Positions 18,648 through 27,490 of a DNA stretch of 56,346 bases are shown here, piece by piece. Under the pieces are notes generated by a model, which ran no database searches, was not told where the DNA came from, and saw only the letters and a list, made by a program, of their open reading frames with translations. The DNA lies in assembly GCA_934539295.1 (NCBI GenBank), contig CAKTCN010000024.1:1-56346 (forward strand), read 5' to 3'. Source of the stretch: an uncultured Allosphingosinicella sp. (GTDB lineage Bacteria; Pseudomonadota; Alphaproteobacteria; Sphingomonadales; Sphingomonadaceae). Positions within the stretch are counted from its first letter, which is position 1, and the number at the start of each line of letters is the position of its first letter. Both the position numbers and the translations under genes were made by a program.

Positions 18648-19829
18648 ATGAGCAATCGCGAAGCCGTTATCGTCTCCACCGCCCGCACCCCCATCGGCCG
18701 GGCCTATCGCGGCGCATTCAACGCCACGCCGTCGCCCACCCTCGCCGCCCATGCGATCCGCGCGGCGGTGGAGCGCGCCGGCATCGCCAATGAGGAGATC
18801 GAGGATGTCGTGATCGGCGCCGCGCTCCAGCAGGGCGTGCAGACCACCATTGGCCGCACCGCCGCATTGCGCGCGGGCCTCGGCGTCGGCGTCGCCGGCA
18901 TGTCGATCGACCGCCAGTGCGCGTCGGGCCTCATGTCCATCGCCACCGCGGCCAAGCAGGTGATCGTCGACCGCATGGACGTGTGCGTCGCCGGCGGCGT
19001 CGAGAGCATCTCCATGGTCCAGACCCCCGAACTGCGCGTCGGGCCGGATCCGGAGCTCCTGTCCATGCACAATGGCGTCTACATGCCGATGATCAACACC
19101 GCCGAGGTGGTTGGCAAGCGCTACGCCGTCAGCCGCGAGCGCCAGGACGCCTATGCCCTGCGCTCCCAGCAGCGGACCGCCGCCGCGCAGGCGCACGGCA
19201 TCTTCGCGGACGAGATCATTCCCGTCACTGCCAAGATGCTGGTGAAGGACAAGGCCACCGGCGAGACCAGCATGAAGGAAGTCACCCTCGACAAAGACGA
19301 AGGCAACCGTCCTGAGACCTCGCTCGAGGGCCTGTCCGCGCTCCAGCCCGTTATGGGCCCCGACGCGATGATTACCGCCGGCAATGCCAGCCAGCTGTCC
19401 GACGGCGCGTCGGCCTGCGTGGTCATGGAGGCCGGCCTCGCCGCCAGCAAAGGCCTCACCCCGCTCGGCCGCTATGTCGGCATGGCGGTCGCGGGCACCG
19501 AGCCGGACGAGATGGGCATCGGCCCCGTCTTCGCCGTGCCCAAGCTGCTCGGCCGCTTCGGCCTCACCGTCGACGATATCGGCCTATGGGAACTGAACGA
19601 GGCCTTCGCCGTCCAGGTCCTCTACTGCCAGGACCGCCTGGGCATTCCGGACGACAGGCTCAACGTCAACGGTGGCGCCATCTCGATCGGCCACCCCTAC
19701 GGTATGTCCGGCGCCCGCCTGACCGGCCACGCTCTCCTCGAAGGCAAGCGCCGCGGGGTGAAATATGTCGTGGTGACGATGTGCGTCGGCGGCGGCATGG
19801 GCGCGGCAGGCCTGTTCGAAGTCCTGTAA
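18648..19829 (+). CDS. Acetyl-CoA C-acyltransferase (thiolase)
   Basis: 393 residues, the standard thiolase length. The catalytic residues are visible: the acyl-accepting cysteine in [11 protein letters not shown] (C91), the histidine in [16 protein letters not shown] (H349) and the second cysteine in [16 protein letters not shown] (C379). It cleaves 3-ketoacyl-CoA with CoA, or condenses two acyl-CoAs. The start at 18648 matches the conserved [13 protein letters not shown] beginning. Downstream of the MaoC hydratase gene, it suggests beta-oxidation of a particular acyl chain. Confidence 0.95.
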   Translation: MSNREAVIVSTARTPIGRAYRGAFNATPSPTLAAHAIRAAVERAGIANEEIEDVVIGAALQQGVQTTIGRTAALRAGLGVGVAGMSIDRQCASGLMSIATAAKQVIVDRMDVCVAGGVESISMVQTPELRVGPDPELLSMHNGVYMPMINTAEVVGKRYAVSRERQDAYALRSQQRTAAAQAHGIFADEIIPVTAKMLVKDKATGETSMKEVTLDKDEGNRPETSLEGLSALQPVMGPDAMITAGNASQLSDGASACVVMEAGLAASKGLTPLGRYVGMAVAGTEPDEMGIGPVFAVPKLLGRFGLTVDDIGLWELNEAFAVQVLYCQDRLGIPDDRLNVNGGAISIGHPYGMSGARLTGHALLEGKRRGVKYVVVTMCVGGGMGAAGLFEVL

Positions 19830-19849
19830 AGGAGCGCAGTCCACTTATT

Positions 19850-19950
19850 CCCACCATCGTCATGCCGGACCTGATCCGGCATCCCGGTTTCTTTGCTTCA
19901 ATGCGGCGAAAGGAGCGGGACCCGATCAAGTCCGGGGTGACGATAGTGGG
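19850..19950. repeat. Dispersed inverted-repeat element
   Basis: CCCACCATCGTCA (19850-19862) and TGACGATAGTGGG (19938-19950) face each other with one mismatch, enclosing shorter dyads around CCGGACCTGATCCGG. A related short copy with GTCATCCCGGAT and TCCGGGGTGAC lies at 21344-21370. These look like REP/BIME-type intergenic elements. This copy follows the thiolase stop and may work as a terminator. Confidence 0.6.
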
Positions 19951-20017
19951 CGCAGGATCATCGCGAGTTGACTTGAAAGCCGCAGTCTCCACCATCCGCC
20001 CATCTCGCGGAGGTCCC

Positions 20018-20437
20018 ATGCCCCACTTCCTCTCCTTCCAGGGCCGCGCCACCGGCGCCTACACCCTCGGCACTTACGTCGCCTTGCTGTTTGCGGCCGC
20101 TATCCTGGCGGCACTATCCGACCTCTTACGCGACGAGGTGCTGCGCCCTTACGTGTCCACGGCCGTGATGGCGCTGGTCATTCCCACCTTCGTCCGTCGC
20201 ATGCACGACAATGGCCGGTCCGGCTGGTGGGCCATTTTCCCATCAGCGATACTGGTTCCACGTACCGACATGGTCCTTCCGCTGCCGCCGTGGGAGAACC
20301 TCTTGATCGCCGCTCCCCTGATAGTGGCAGGCCTGTTCGCTATCCTGCTCCTGATCAATGCCGGCAATGGCGACCCCAGCCGCTTCGGCCCGGATCCACG
20401 CGCACGGCGTGAAGATCAAGGATCGAGCCTGACCTGA
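20018..20437 (+). CDS. DUF805-family membrane protein
   Basis: 139 residues. It carries the two DUF805 landmarks, VRRMHDNGRSGWWAIF in the middle and DPSRFGPDPR near the C-terminus, with about four hydrophobic spans between and around them. DUF805 proteins are inner-membrane proteins of unknown function. The ATG at 20018 has a CGGAGG SD 4 bp upstream; the open frame upstream of it runs through the repeat element and is not coding. Confidence 0.85.
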   Translation: MPHFLSFQGRATGAYTLGTYVALLFAAAILAALSDLLRDEVLRPYVSTAVMALVIPTFVRRMHDNGRSGWWAIFPSAILVPRTDMVLPLPPWENLLIAAPLIVAGLFAILLLINAGNGDPSRFGPDPRARREDQGSSLT

Positions 20438-20837
20438 GTATACCCTTCCCGCTCACCCTGAGCCTGCCGAAGCGTGATTCGAAGAACATCACGCCACTGC
20501 CCCCTTTCACTGACCCAACGCGAACAACGCAGCGGCTATTGAGACTTACTCGCATTATCGGTAAAGCCGATCACCATGATCGTCTGCGTATGTAATGCGA
20601 TTCGCGAGAATGACGTGCGAAAGGCTGCGCGTGATGGTGCCGGTTGCCCGTCTACTGCATATCGTTCGCTTGGCTGCCGTGCGAAATGCGGGCAATGCTT
20701 CTCATTCGCACGCGAGATCATCAGCACGGAACGTGCGACTGCCTAGCAGGAGCGGCTGAAAAACGGCTGATTTCTGCGCTTTTCTGCGCCGCTGATTGTC
20801 TGTATCCTTGGGCAAAGCTCAAGAAACAGGACAAGAT
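20438..20837. other. 400-bp intergenic region upstream of bacterioferritin
   Basis: No credible gene is seen. It begins with a repeat fragment (20449-20480, CCGCTCACCCTGAGCCTG, related to the element at 51879-51998). The rest is lower in GC and holds three sequences resembling iron boxes: a reverse AATGCGAGTAAGTCTCA at 20540-20556, AATGCGATTCGCGAGAATGA at 20594-20613 and GCAATGCTTCTCATTCGCA at 20692-20710. The last is the closest to Fur-type sites. Confidence 0.5.
20540..20710. promoter_or_regulatory. Candidate Fur/iron-box cluster before bfr
   Basis: The best unit, GCAATGCTTCTCATTCGCA (20692-20710), matches a TGCGAATGATTCTCATTCGCA-like Fur-type palindrome well in its right half and partly in its left. 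Two weaker AATGCGA-type sequences lie upstream. Iron control of bacterioferritin genes is well established, which makes the location meaningful, but the matches are by eye. Confidence 0.35.
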
Positions 20838-21323
20838 ATGCGCGGCGATCCCAAGGTCATCGAATTTCTGAACGAGGCGCTCAAGAACGAGCTGACCGCG
20901 GTCAATCAATATTGGCTCCATTACCGCCTGCTGGATCATTGGGGCATCGCCCGTCTCGCCGCGTTCGAACGCCATGAGTCGATCGACGAGATGAAGCATG
21001 CGGACCGTTTGTCCGAGCGCATCCTGTTTCTGGACGGCCTCCCCAATTTCCAGCTGCTCGGCCGCCTGCGTATCGGCGAGACGGTGGAGGAATTGCTCCG
21101 CGCTGACCTTGAGCTCGAAAAGGAAGCCTGCGTCCAGCTTCGCGACGCGATCGCCCATTGCGAAACCGTCCGCGACTATGTCAGCCGCGACCTCTTCGCC
21201 GAAATCCTCATGAACGAGGAAGAGCATGTCGACGTGCTGGAAAAGCAGTTCGACATGATCGAGCGCATGGGCCTCGCCAACTACATCCAACTCCAGTCGC
21301 GGCCCACGGGCGAAGAAGAGTAA
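20838..21323 (+). CDS. bfr: Bacterioferritin
   Basis: 161 residues, the normal bacterioferritin length. Met52, the haem ligand, is in SIDEMKHADRLSERI (E51-M52-K53-H54), and ferroxidase-centre glutamates are present at E18 (NELTAVNQYWLHY), E51, around LELEKEAC (the E94 equivalent) and NEEEHVD (E127 and H130 equivalents). The protein forms a 24-mer shell that oxidises and stores iron. The ATG at 20838 is chosen because MRGDPKVIEFLNEALKNEL is the conserved N-terminus; the frame is open to 20796. Candidate iron boxes lie upstream. Confidence 0.96.
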   Translation: MRGDPKVIEFLNEALKNELTAVNQYWLHYRLLDHWGIARLAAFERHESIDEMKHADRLSERILFLDGLPNFQLLGRLRIGETVEELLRADLELEKEACVQLRDAIAHCETVRDYVSRDLFAEILMNEEEHVDVLEKQFDMIERMGLANYIQLQSRPTGEEE

Positions 21324-21343
21324 GCGCAGCATCTTTCCAGATC

Positions 21344-21370
21344 GTCATCCCGGATCGAATCCGGGGTGAC
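21344..21370. repeat. Short copy of the GTCATCCCGGAT repeat
   Basis: GTCATCCCGGAT and ATCCGGGGTGAC face each other around a short spacer. It resembles the arms of the element at 19850-19950. It follows the bfr stop by 20 bp and may act as its terminator. Confidence 0.55.
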
Positions 21371-21421
21371 GCAGGTACCGGCAAGTTCGTCTTGCACGAC
21401 TTGGAGAAGACCAGGAGCACC

Positions 21422-21444
21422 TGTGTGTCAAAAATTGACACACA
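21422..21444. promoter_or_regulatory. Perfect 10-bp palindrome, likely RHH operator
   Basis: TGTGTGTCAA (21422-21431) and TTGACACACA (21435-21444) are exact inverted repeats with a 3-base spacer, centred 38 bp upstream of the kinase ATG. The right arm contains a consensus -35 TTGACA (21435-21440), so a protein bound here would block a promoter. ParD/CopG-type RHH proteins bind such dyads to autoregulate, and the gene downstream starts with an RHH domain. Confidence 0.6.
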
Positions 21445-21470
21445 CTCCCATCTCGTTGCATTGCAGCAAG

Positions 21471-24170
21471 ATGACCATCCGCCAGACCCGCAACGTTTCG
21501 CTCACGCCCGAGCTTGACCGTTTCATCGACGAACAGCTCGCCGCCGGCGAATATGGCAATGCCAGCGAGGTGGTGCGCACGGCGATCAAGCTGCTGCGCG
21601 ACGGCGCACCTTCGACCGACACCCGCGCGGGCGACAGCCTGATCGCGACGGGCGAATGTGCCGACCTGGTCCGCGGCTTCGACTGGTCGTCCACCCCGCT
21701 CGGGCCGCGCGAAGGCTGGTCCACCGAACTCGGCGCCACGGTCAGCAACGTCATCAATTCGCCCATTCCCAAGGTGCTGATGTGGGGCACCGATCCTGTC
21801 ATGATCTACAATGACGGGTACAGCGTCATCGCCGGCGGCTACCATCCCCGCGCGCTCGGCGGATCGGTGCGCGAAGTGTTCGCCGAAATCTGGGACTTCA
21901 ACCGCGACGTCATGGAGCGCGGCCTGCGCGGCGAGACCTTCTCCAGCCTCGAACAATTGATGGTCCTGAACCGCAACGGCGCGCCCGAAGAGGTTTATTT
22001 CGACCTCTTCTACACGCCCGTCTACGAGAACGGCGTTGTCGCCGGCGTGCTCTGCACCGTGATCGAGATCACCGAGCGCGTGAACACCGCCCGCGCCCTC
22101 GCCCGCCAGGAAGCCGAACTGCGCACCATCACCGATGCGCTGCCCGTGCTCATCTCCTATATCGACAGCGACCATCGCTACCGCTTCGCCAACCGTCATT
22201 ATTACACGTGGCTCGGCCACGCGCCGGAGCAGGTGATCGGCGCGCATGTCCGCGATGTCGTTGGTGAGGCGACCTACAATGCCCGCCTCCCCCTCATCGA
22301 GCGTGCCCTCAAGGGCGAGGAGATCGTCGCCGACGCCACCATGCCGCACCAGGACGGTAGCGATCGCGCGGCGGAGATCCACTATCTCCCGCGGGTCGAG
22401 AATGGCGTGGTCCTGGGCTTCCACGTGCTCGTTTTCGACGTGCAGGAAAGGGCCGATCGCGAGGCGGACCTCGCCCGCCAGGTCCGCCATCGTGCCCGCG
22501 CCGAGGAACAGCTGCGCCAACTCAACGAAACGCTGGAAGCGCGCGTGATCGAGGAGATCGGCGAGCGCCGCCGCGCCGAACAGGTCCTCGTCCAGTCGCA
22601 GAAGATGGAAACGGTGGGCAAGCTCACCGGCGGCGTCGCGCACGATTTCAACAATTTGCTCCAGGTCATCTCCGGCAACCTCCAGCTGCTCGGCAAGGAT
22701 GTCGCCGGCAATCCCCGCGCCGAGCAGCGTGTCGCCAACGCCATGGGCGGCGTGTCGCGCGGGTCCAAGCTCGCGGCGCAATTGCTCGCCTTCGGCCGCC
22801 GCCAGGCGCTGGAGCCGCGCGTGGTCAACGCCACCCGCATGGTGCGCGACATGGACGACATGCTCCGCCGTGCGATCGGCGAGGGTATCGAGATCGAGAC
22901 CAGCGTCGGCGGCGGGCTGTGGAACAGCTTCATCGACCCGGCGCAGCTCGAAAATGCGATCTTGAACCTCGCCATCAACGCCCGCGATGCGATGGAGGGC
23001 ACCGGCAAGCTCACCATCGAGATCGGCAACGCCACGCTCGATGCCGATTATGCCGCCCGCCATGCCGAGGTCGCGCCCGGCCAATATGTGATGCTCGCCG
23101 TCACCGACACCGGCTCGGGCATGACGCCCGACGTGCTGCAAAAGGTGTTCGAACCCTTCTTCTCCACCAAGGGCGAAGGCAAGGGCTCCGGCCTCGGCCT
23201 TTCCATGGTCTATGGCTTCGTCAAACAGTCGGGCGGCCATGTGAACATCTATTCGGAGGTCGGCGAGGGCACGACGGTCAAGCTCTACCTCCCCCGCTCC
23301 ACCGCGCCGGAGGATGTCGAGGTTTCGATCGACAACGGCCCGGTCGTCGGCGGTACCGAGACGGTGCTGGTTGTCGAGGATGACGAGGAAGTCCGCACCA
23401 CTGTCGTCGAGATGCTGACCGATCTCGGCTACCGTGTGCTCAAGGCCGTCGATGCGTCCAACGCCCTGAGCGTGATCGACAGCGGCATTCCGATCGACAT
23501 CCTGTTTACCGACGTCGTCATGCCCGGCAAGCTCAAGAGCCCCGAACTCGCCCGCATGGCGCGGGAGCGACTGCCCGGCATCGCCGTGCTGTTCACCTCC
23601 GGCTATACCGAGAATTCGATCGTCCATGGCGGCAAGCTGGATGCGGGCGTCGAGCTCCTGTCCAAGCCCTACACGCGCGAGGCGCTGGCCCGCCGCCTGC
23701 GCCACGTCGTCGCCAACGAGCGCCAGCGTGCAGTCTCGTCGGGGCCCGCAAAGGCGCCCTCGATGGTCGCACCTGCCGCACCGACCGAGGCGAAGCCGGC
23801 CATGGTTCTGCTCGTCGAGGATGACGACCTGATCCGCATGGCCACCTCCGAGATGCTGCAGGAATCGGGCTATCTCGTCGTCGACGCCGGTAATGCCGAA
23901 GATGCGCTCGTCGCGATCCAGACCACGGCCGTGGACGTGCTCGTCACCGACGTGAACCTGCCCGGCATGGCCGGTCCCGAACTCGCCCGCAAGGCACGCG
24001 AGACGCGTCCGGCGCTCGGCATCGTCTTCGCCACTGGAGACCGTGACATGGCGGGCGCCACTGGCATCGAAGACTATGTTCTGCTCGCCAAGCCCTATGA
24101 CATCGATCAACTCGCCCGCGCGGTCGCATCGGTGTCGCTGGTCAGGAAGGACGCGCCCCAGCCGGCATGA
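21471..24170 (+). CDS. Hybrid histidine kinase with N-terminal ParD-like RHH domain
   Basis: 899 residues from the ATG at 21471. Residues 1-45 (MTIRQTRNVSLTPELDRFIDE…ASEVVRTAIKLLRDG) read as a ParD/CopG ribbon-helix-helix DNA-binding domain. PAS-like sensor regions follow at about 60-200 and 210-335. The kinase core has the phospho-acceptor in GGVAHDFNNLLQ (H391), the N box NLAINARDAME, G1 DTGSGM and GLGLSM. Two receiver domains carry phospho-aspartates at D681 (LFTDVVMPG) and D827 (LVTDVNLPG). No transmembrane helix is seen, so it is cytoplasmic. DNA-binding at the N-terminus of a hybrid kinase is unusual, and no ParE-like toxin gene is adjacent. The frame is open to 21366, but those residues are translated repeat and palindrome. 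Confidence 0.9.
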   Translation: MTIRQTRNVSLTPELDRFIDEQLAAGEYGNASEVVRTAIKLLRDGAPSTDTRAGDSLIATGECADLVRGFDWSSTPLGPREGWSTELGATVSNVINSPIPKVLMWGTDPVMIYNDGYSVIAGGYHPRALGGSVREVFAEIWDFNRDVMERGLRGETFSSLEQLMVLNRNGAPEEVYFDLFYTPVYENGVVAGVLCTVIEITERVNTARALARQEAELRTITDALPVLISYIDSDHRYRFANRHYYTWLGHAPEQVIGAHVRDVVGEATYNARLPLIERALKGEEIVADATMPHQDGSDRAAEIHYLPRVENGVVLGFHVLVFDVQERADREADLARQVRHRARAEEQLRQLNETLEARVIEEIGERRRAEQVLVQSQKMETVGKLTGGVAHDFNNLLQVISGNLQLLGKDVAGNPRAEQRVANAMGGVSRGSKLAAQLLAFGRRQALEPRVVNATRMVRDMDDMLRRAIGEGIEIETSVGGGLWNSFIDPAQLENAILNLAINARDAMEGTGKLTIEIGNATLDADYAARHAEVAPGQYVMLAVTDTGSGMTPDVLQKVFEPFFSTKGEGKGSGLGLSMVYGFVKQSGGHVNIYSEVGEGTTVKLYLPRSTAPEDVEVSIDNGPVVGGTETVLVVEDDEEVRTTVVEMLTDLGYRVLKAVDASNALSVIDSGIPIDILFTDVVMPGKLKSPELARMARERLPGIAVLFTSGYTENSIVHGGKLDAGVELLSKPYTREALARRLRHVVANERQRAVSSGPAKAPSMVAPAAPTEAKPAMVLLVEDDDLIRMATSEMLQESGYLVVDAGNAEDALVAIQTTAVDVLVTDVNLPGMAGPELARKARETRPALGIVFATGDRDMAGATGIEDYVLLAKPYDIDQLARAVASVSLVRKDAPQPA

Positions 24171-24258
24171 GGTCGCAGTGGACGGGGCGGTCGCCGGCGG
24201 AACCCCTCCCCCACCCCCTCGTTAGTCGGGGCATTCCCCCCACGACGAGGCGCCATTC

Positions 24259-25272
24259 ATGTCCGTGCAATTGAAGCCGCTTGCCGAGCAGACCATCGTC
24301 ATCACCGGCGCGACCTCCGGTCACGGCCTCGCCACAGCGAAGAAGGCAGCCGCGGCAGGTGCAAAGGTCATGCTCGCGGCGCGTGACGAACGCGCTTTGA
24401 TCGACGCATGCGCCGACATTCGCGCCAGCGGAGGTGTCGCGGAATATGTCGTCACTGACGTCAGCGTGGAGGCTGACGTCGATCATCTTGCCACCGAAAC
24501 CCTCGCGCGCCTCGGCGGCTTCGACACGTGGGTGAACAATGCCGGGTCCGGCACCTACGCGCCGCTCGACCAGTTGCCGATCAGGGATCACCGGCAAGTG
24601 TTCGAAACCAATTACTGGGGCGTGGTGCACGGCTCCCTCGCGGCGCTACGTCACCTCAAGGCTGCCGGCGGAGCGCTCATCAACGTGGGGTCGATCAACG
24701 GTGACATGGCGAGCCCGATTCTTGGTGCGTACAATGCCTCCAAGCATGCGGTGAAGGGGTTCACGGACTCGCTGCGCCTCGACCTCATGGCGGAAAAGGC
24801 ACCCGTATCCGTCACCCTCATCAAGCCTGCCGCGATCGGGACGCCCTTCCCGCGCCACGGCCGCAATCTTACTGGCTACGAGGCGCGCCTGCCGCGCCCC
24901 ATGTACGCGCCCGACCTTGTTGCCGACGCCATTCTGGACGCGGCCCAGCACCCGCGTCGTGACATCACGGTCGGCGGCCTCGGAAAGCTTCAGGTGCTGA
25001 GTGCTACGCTGATGCCGTCCTTCTTCGACTTGCTGGCCAGCAAGATGGACCCGGCCCTGATCGACAAGACCAAGCCGGTCGGCAAGGTCGAGGGCAACCT
25101 CTATGCGCCCCAGCATGACGACGGCGATGTCGAAGGCGAACAGCACGGCCGCACGTTCAGCACCTTCACTGCCGCGCGCACGCACCCCCTGACCGCGTTC
25201 GGCATGGTCGCCGCCACGATTGCCGGCCTGGCACTCGCCGCCCGTCGCCCTTCCAGCATCGTGCGGCCTTGA
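24259..25272 (+). CDS. SDR-family oxidoreductase with C-terminal hydrophobic tail
   Basis: 337 residues. The Rossmann motif TGATSGHGLA lies near residue 14, NNAGSG in the middle and the catalytic YNASK downstream, so it is a classical short-chain dehydrogenase/reductase using NAD(P)H. It is longer than typical (about 250): the last 80 residues include a hydrophobic stretch FGMVAATIAGLALAA before a basic tail, suggesting a membrane anchor. It follows the hybrid kinase gene by 88 bp. Substrate unknown. Confidence 0.9.
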   Translation: MSVQLKPLAEQTIVITGATSGHGLATAKKAAAAGAKVMLAARDERALIDACADIRASGGVAEYVVTDVSVEADVDHLATETLARLGGFDTWVNNAGSGTYAPLDQLPIRDHRQVFETNYWGVVHGSLAALRHLKAAGGALINVGSINGDMASPILGAYNASKHAVKGFTDSLRLDLMAEKAPVSVTLIKPAAIGTPFPRHGRNLTGYEARLPRPMYAPDLVADAILDAAQHPRRDITVGGLGKLQVLSATLMPSFFDLLASKMDPALIDKTKPVGKVEGNLYAPQHDDGDVEGEQHGRTFSTFTAARTHPLTAFGMVAATIAGLALAARRPSSIVRP

Positions 25273-25322
25273 TCGGCAGCCGCACGCAACGACAGGTCAG
25301 CTTCGCCCCCACATTCGCCCGT

Positions 25323-26210
25323 TCACTTGAGGAAACGGGCGACCTCTTCGGCAAACCGGGCCGGCTGGTCGAGCATCACGAAGTGATTGGATTCAGGCAC
25401 GCGCTGCAGCACCGCCTGCGGCGCCTCGGCGAATGACAGGCGGTAAACCGCATCCATCTGCTCGTCGGACAAGGGAATGTTCGGCCCGCGCACGTAGAGG
25501 ACGCTGAGCGGCACCTTGATGGCGGCGAGGCCCGGGCGCAGGTCGGTTGTGATGAGGTCGTACATCGATCGTGCACCAAGAGCGGGGTCGCTGCCCAGCG
25601 CATGGCGGATGGGCCCGGCGCGGGCCGCTTCGTTTCGCACCATGCCTGCGATGCTCGCCTCGATTGCCGACCGGCGCTCGGCCTCGCTGCGGCCGATGAT
25701 CTGCGCGCGAGTTGCCTCCGCGATCGGGCGCACGCTTTCGCTTGTGGTACCCGGCGGGCCGAAAAGCATGCCCATGAACGGAAGCATGTCGACGACCATC
25801 ACGCGCGAAACGGCATCGGGCGCCCGGATCGCTGTCATCATGGCAAGGCTGCCGCCCATCGAATGCCCGATGACGGCAGGCCGCTCCAACCCGGCTTTCC
25901 TTACGTAGCGTACGAGTTCGTCGGCCAGCGGCGCCAGGATCGGCCCGTCCCCTGCATTGCCGCTCACCGGCGTTCCCGCAAAGCCCTTCACCTGCACCAG
26001 GTGATAACGGTAGCCGGGAACACCCGTCACAAGGCCTTCCCATATCTCCGGGGACGATGTCAGGCCCGGCACCAGCAGCACGTCGGGCCCGCTGCCGCGC
26101 GTGGTGACTTCGATCCGATCCGATACGAAGCCAGTCGCACCCGCATTTTTCGGCGAGACACACGCCGCGGCCAGCAGGCTGGCTCCGATCAGGAAATCAC
26201 GCCTTTTCAT
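25323..26210 (-). CDS. Exported alpha/beta hydrolase, probable lipoprotein
   Basis: 295 residues from the ATG at 26210. The N-terminus MKRRDFLIGASLLAAAC has a twin-arginine and a lipobox-like LAAAC (C17), so it may be exported folded and lipid-anchored. The fold has the nucleophile elbow GHSMGGS, an oxyanion region LVPGLTSSPEIWEG and the closing histidine in PESNHFVMLD. It lies 1 bp after the MFS gene and ends the four-gene leftward operon with the TonB receptor. It probably cleaves an imported ester or lactone in the periplasm; the substrate is unknown. Confidence 0.88.
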   Translation of the reverse strand: MKRRDFLIGASLLAAACVSPKNAGATGFVSDRIEVTTRGSGPDVLLVPGLTSSPEIWEGLVTGVPGYRYHLVQVKGFAGTPVSGNAGDGPILAPLADELVRYVRKAGLERPAVIGHSMGGSLAMMTAIRAPDAVSRVMVVDMLPFMGMLFGPPGTTSESVRPIAEATRAQIIGRSEAERRSAIEASIAGMVRNEAARAGPIRHALGSDPALGARSMYDLITTDLRPGLAAIKVPLSVLYVRGPNIPLSDEQMDAVYRLSFAEAPQAVLQRVPESNHFVMLDQPARFAEEVARFLK

Positions 26211-26211
26211 G

Positions 26212-27480
26212 TCACCCCCTGTGCCAGTCACGCCCCAGCCGCCATGCCGCAAGTCCGTAGAGGCAGGCGCTGAGCAGGTAGAAACCGAGCCCGTAGAACA
26301 TCGACCAGCGCAGCGCCTCGTCGCCCATGCTCGCCGTCATCCGTTCCGACATGAAGCCGAGGAACCAGATGCCGAAACCAATGCCAAGCAGATTGTTGAT
26401 GAGCAGGAAGGATGCCGATGCAGTCGCGCGCATGCTGGGCGGCACGATGTGCTGGACCGCTGCGATGACCGGGCCGAGCCAGGCAAGTCCCAGGGCGGTG
26501 CCGATCGTGAACATGATCCAGGCCATGGTGAGCGAGGAGGCGAACAGCCCTGCAGCATAGACGGGCGCAGCCACCAGGAAGCAGATGGCGGGGATCAGCG
26601 GATAGCCGCCCGGCCGGATGCGCGCGAGCCGATCGCCGAACACGCCGCCGAGCCATACGCCCGCTGTCCCGCCTACGAGGGCGACCGAGCCGTAGAACCA
26701 GCTGATATCGATCAGTCGCAGGCCGAGGCTGCGCGTCAGGAACGGCGGCAGCCAGAAAGCGAGACCGTAGCCGAGCACCGATCCCGAAGCGGCGCCGAAG
26801 GACAGCAGCCAGAAGCTCGGCTTTGCGGCGAGGGTGCGGATCACCACGGAGAATGGCGGCGGCGCGGTTTCCGCCGCCTGCGCGTCGAAACGGCCGCGAC
26901 CCGGATCCCTGATGCCGAACAGCACCAGCGGTACGATCAGCAGGCCCGCGCCGCCGATGATCATGAAGGCGGAGCGCCAGTCGATGCTGCTCGCCAGCCA
27001 CCCGCCGAAGAAGACGCCCAGCGCCGACCCGATCGGGATGCCGAGCGAGAAGATGGCCAGCGCCCGCGCCCGCCGCTCTGGCGGAAAATAGTCTGATATG
27101 AGCGCGTAGCAAGGCGCAACGCCGCCTGCCTCCCCCACGCCCACGCCCATTCGGGACAGGAACAGATGCCAGAAGCCCTGCGCCGTGCCGCACAAGGCGG
27201 TGAAGGCGCTCCAAACGCCAAGGCTGACTGCGATGATCCGCACCCGATCGGTACGGTCGGCAAGCCAGGCGACCGGCACACCGAGGCCCGAATAGAGAAG
27301 CGCGAAGGCGAGCCCGCCCATCAGCCCGACCTGCCCGTCGGTCAGCCCGAGTTCGGCCTTGATCGGGATCTGCAGGACGCTGAGGATCTGCCGGTCGACG
27401 AAGTTGAAGATATAGGCAAGGAGCAGGATCGCCAGCACCCTGTTGCCGCCGGCCGGCACCGTCCCGCTCCTTGCCACCAT
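26212..27480 (-). CDS. MFS transporter
   Basis: 422 residues with about twelve hydrophobic spans. MFS signatures are visible: the loop 2-3 motif GVPVAWLADRTDRVR and the FFPPERRARALAIFSLG region of helix 4-5. Proteins of this type are often annotated as spinster-like or aromatic-acid/sugar carriers. GAGGAT lies upstream of the ATG, 10 bp after the TonB receptor stop. In this operon it is the likely inner-membrane step for the compound imported by the receptor. Confidence 0.93.
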   Translation of the reverse strand: MVARSGTVPAGGNRVLAILLLAYIFNFVDRQILSVLQIPIKAELGLTDGQVGLMGGLAFALLYSGLGVPVAWLADRTDRVRIIAVSLGVWSAFTALCGTAQGFWHLFLSRMGVGVGEAGGVAPCYALISDYFPPERRARALAIFSLGIPIGSALGVFFGGWLASSIDWRSAFMIIGGAGLLIVPLVLFGIRDPGRGRFDAQAAETAPPPFSVVIRTLAAKPSFWLLSFGAASGSVLGYGLAFWLPPFLTRSLGLRLIDISWFYGSVALVGGTAGVWLGGVFGDRLARIRPGGYPLIPAICFLVAAPVYAAGLFASSLTMAWIMFTIGTALGLAWLGPVIAAVQHIVPPSMRATASASFLLINNLLGIGFGIWFLGFMSERMTASMGDEALRWSMFYGLGFYLLSACLYGLAAWRLGRDWHRG

Positions 27481-27490
27481 TCGCTTATCC

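Noticed and set aside
20644..20871. A 75-codon plus-strand frame crossing into bfr
   Set aside because: It overlaps the bfr start out of frame, has no ribosome site and lies across the likely iron-control region.
21471..21620. A free-standing ParD antitoxin gene upstream of the kinase
   Set aside because: The frame runs without a stop from the RHH domain into the PAS and kinase domains and no ParE-like toxin gene is adjacent, so a fusion is the simpler reading unless a frameshift was lost in assembly.
21345..24110. A 921-codon minus-strand open frame opposite the hybrid kinase
   Set aside because: It mirrors the real gene in the phase that high-GC codon bias keeps open; the translation is Asp/Gly/His/Arg-rich with no domain, and the plus strand encodes clear kinase motifs.
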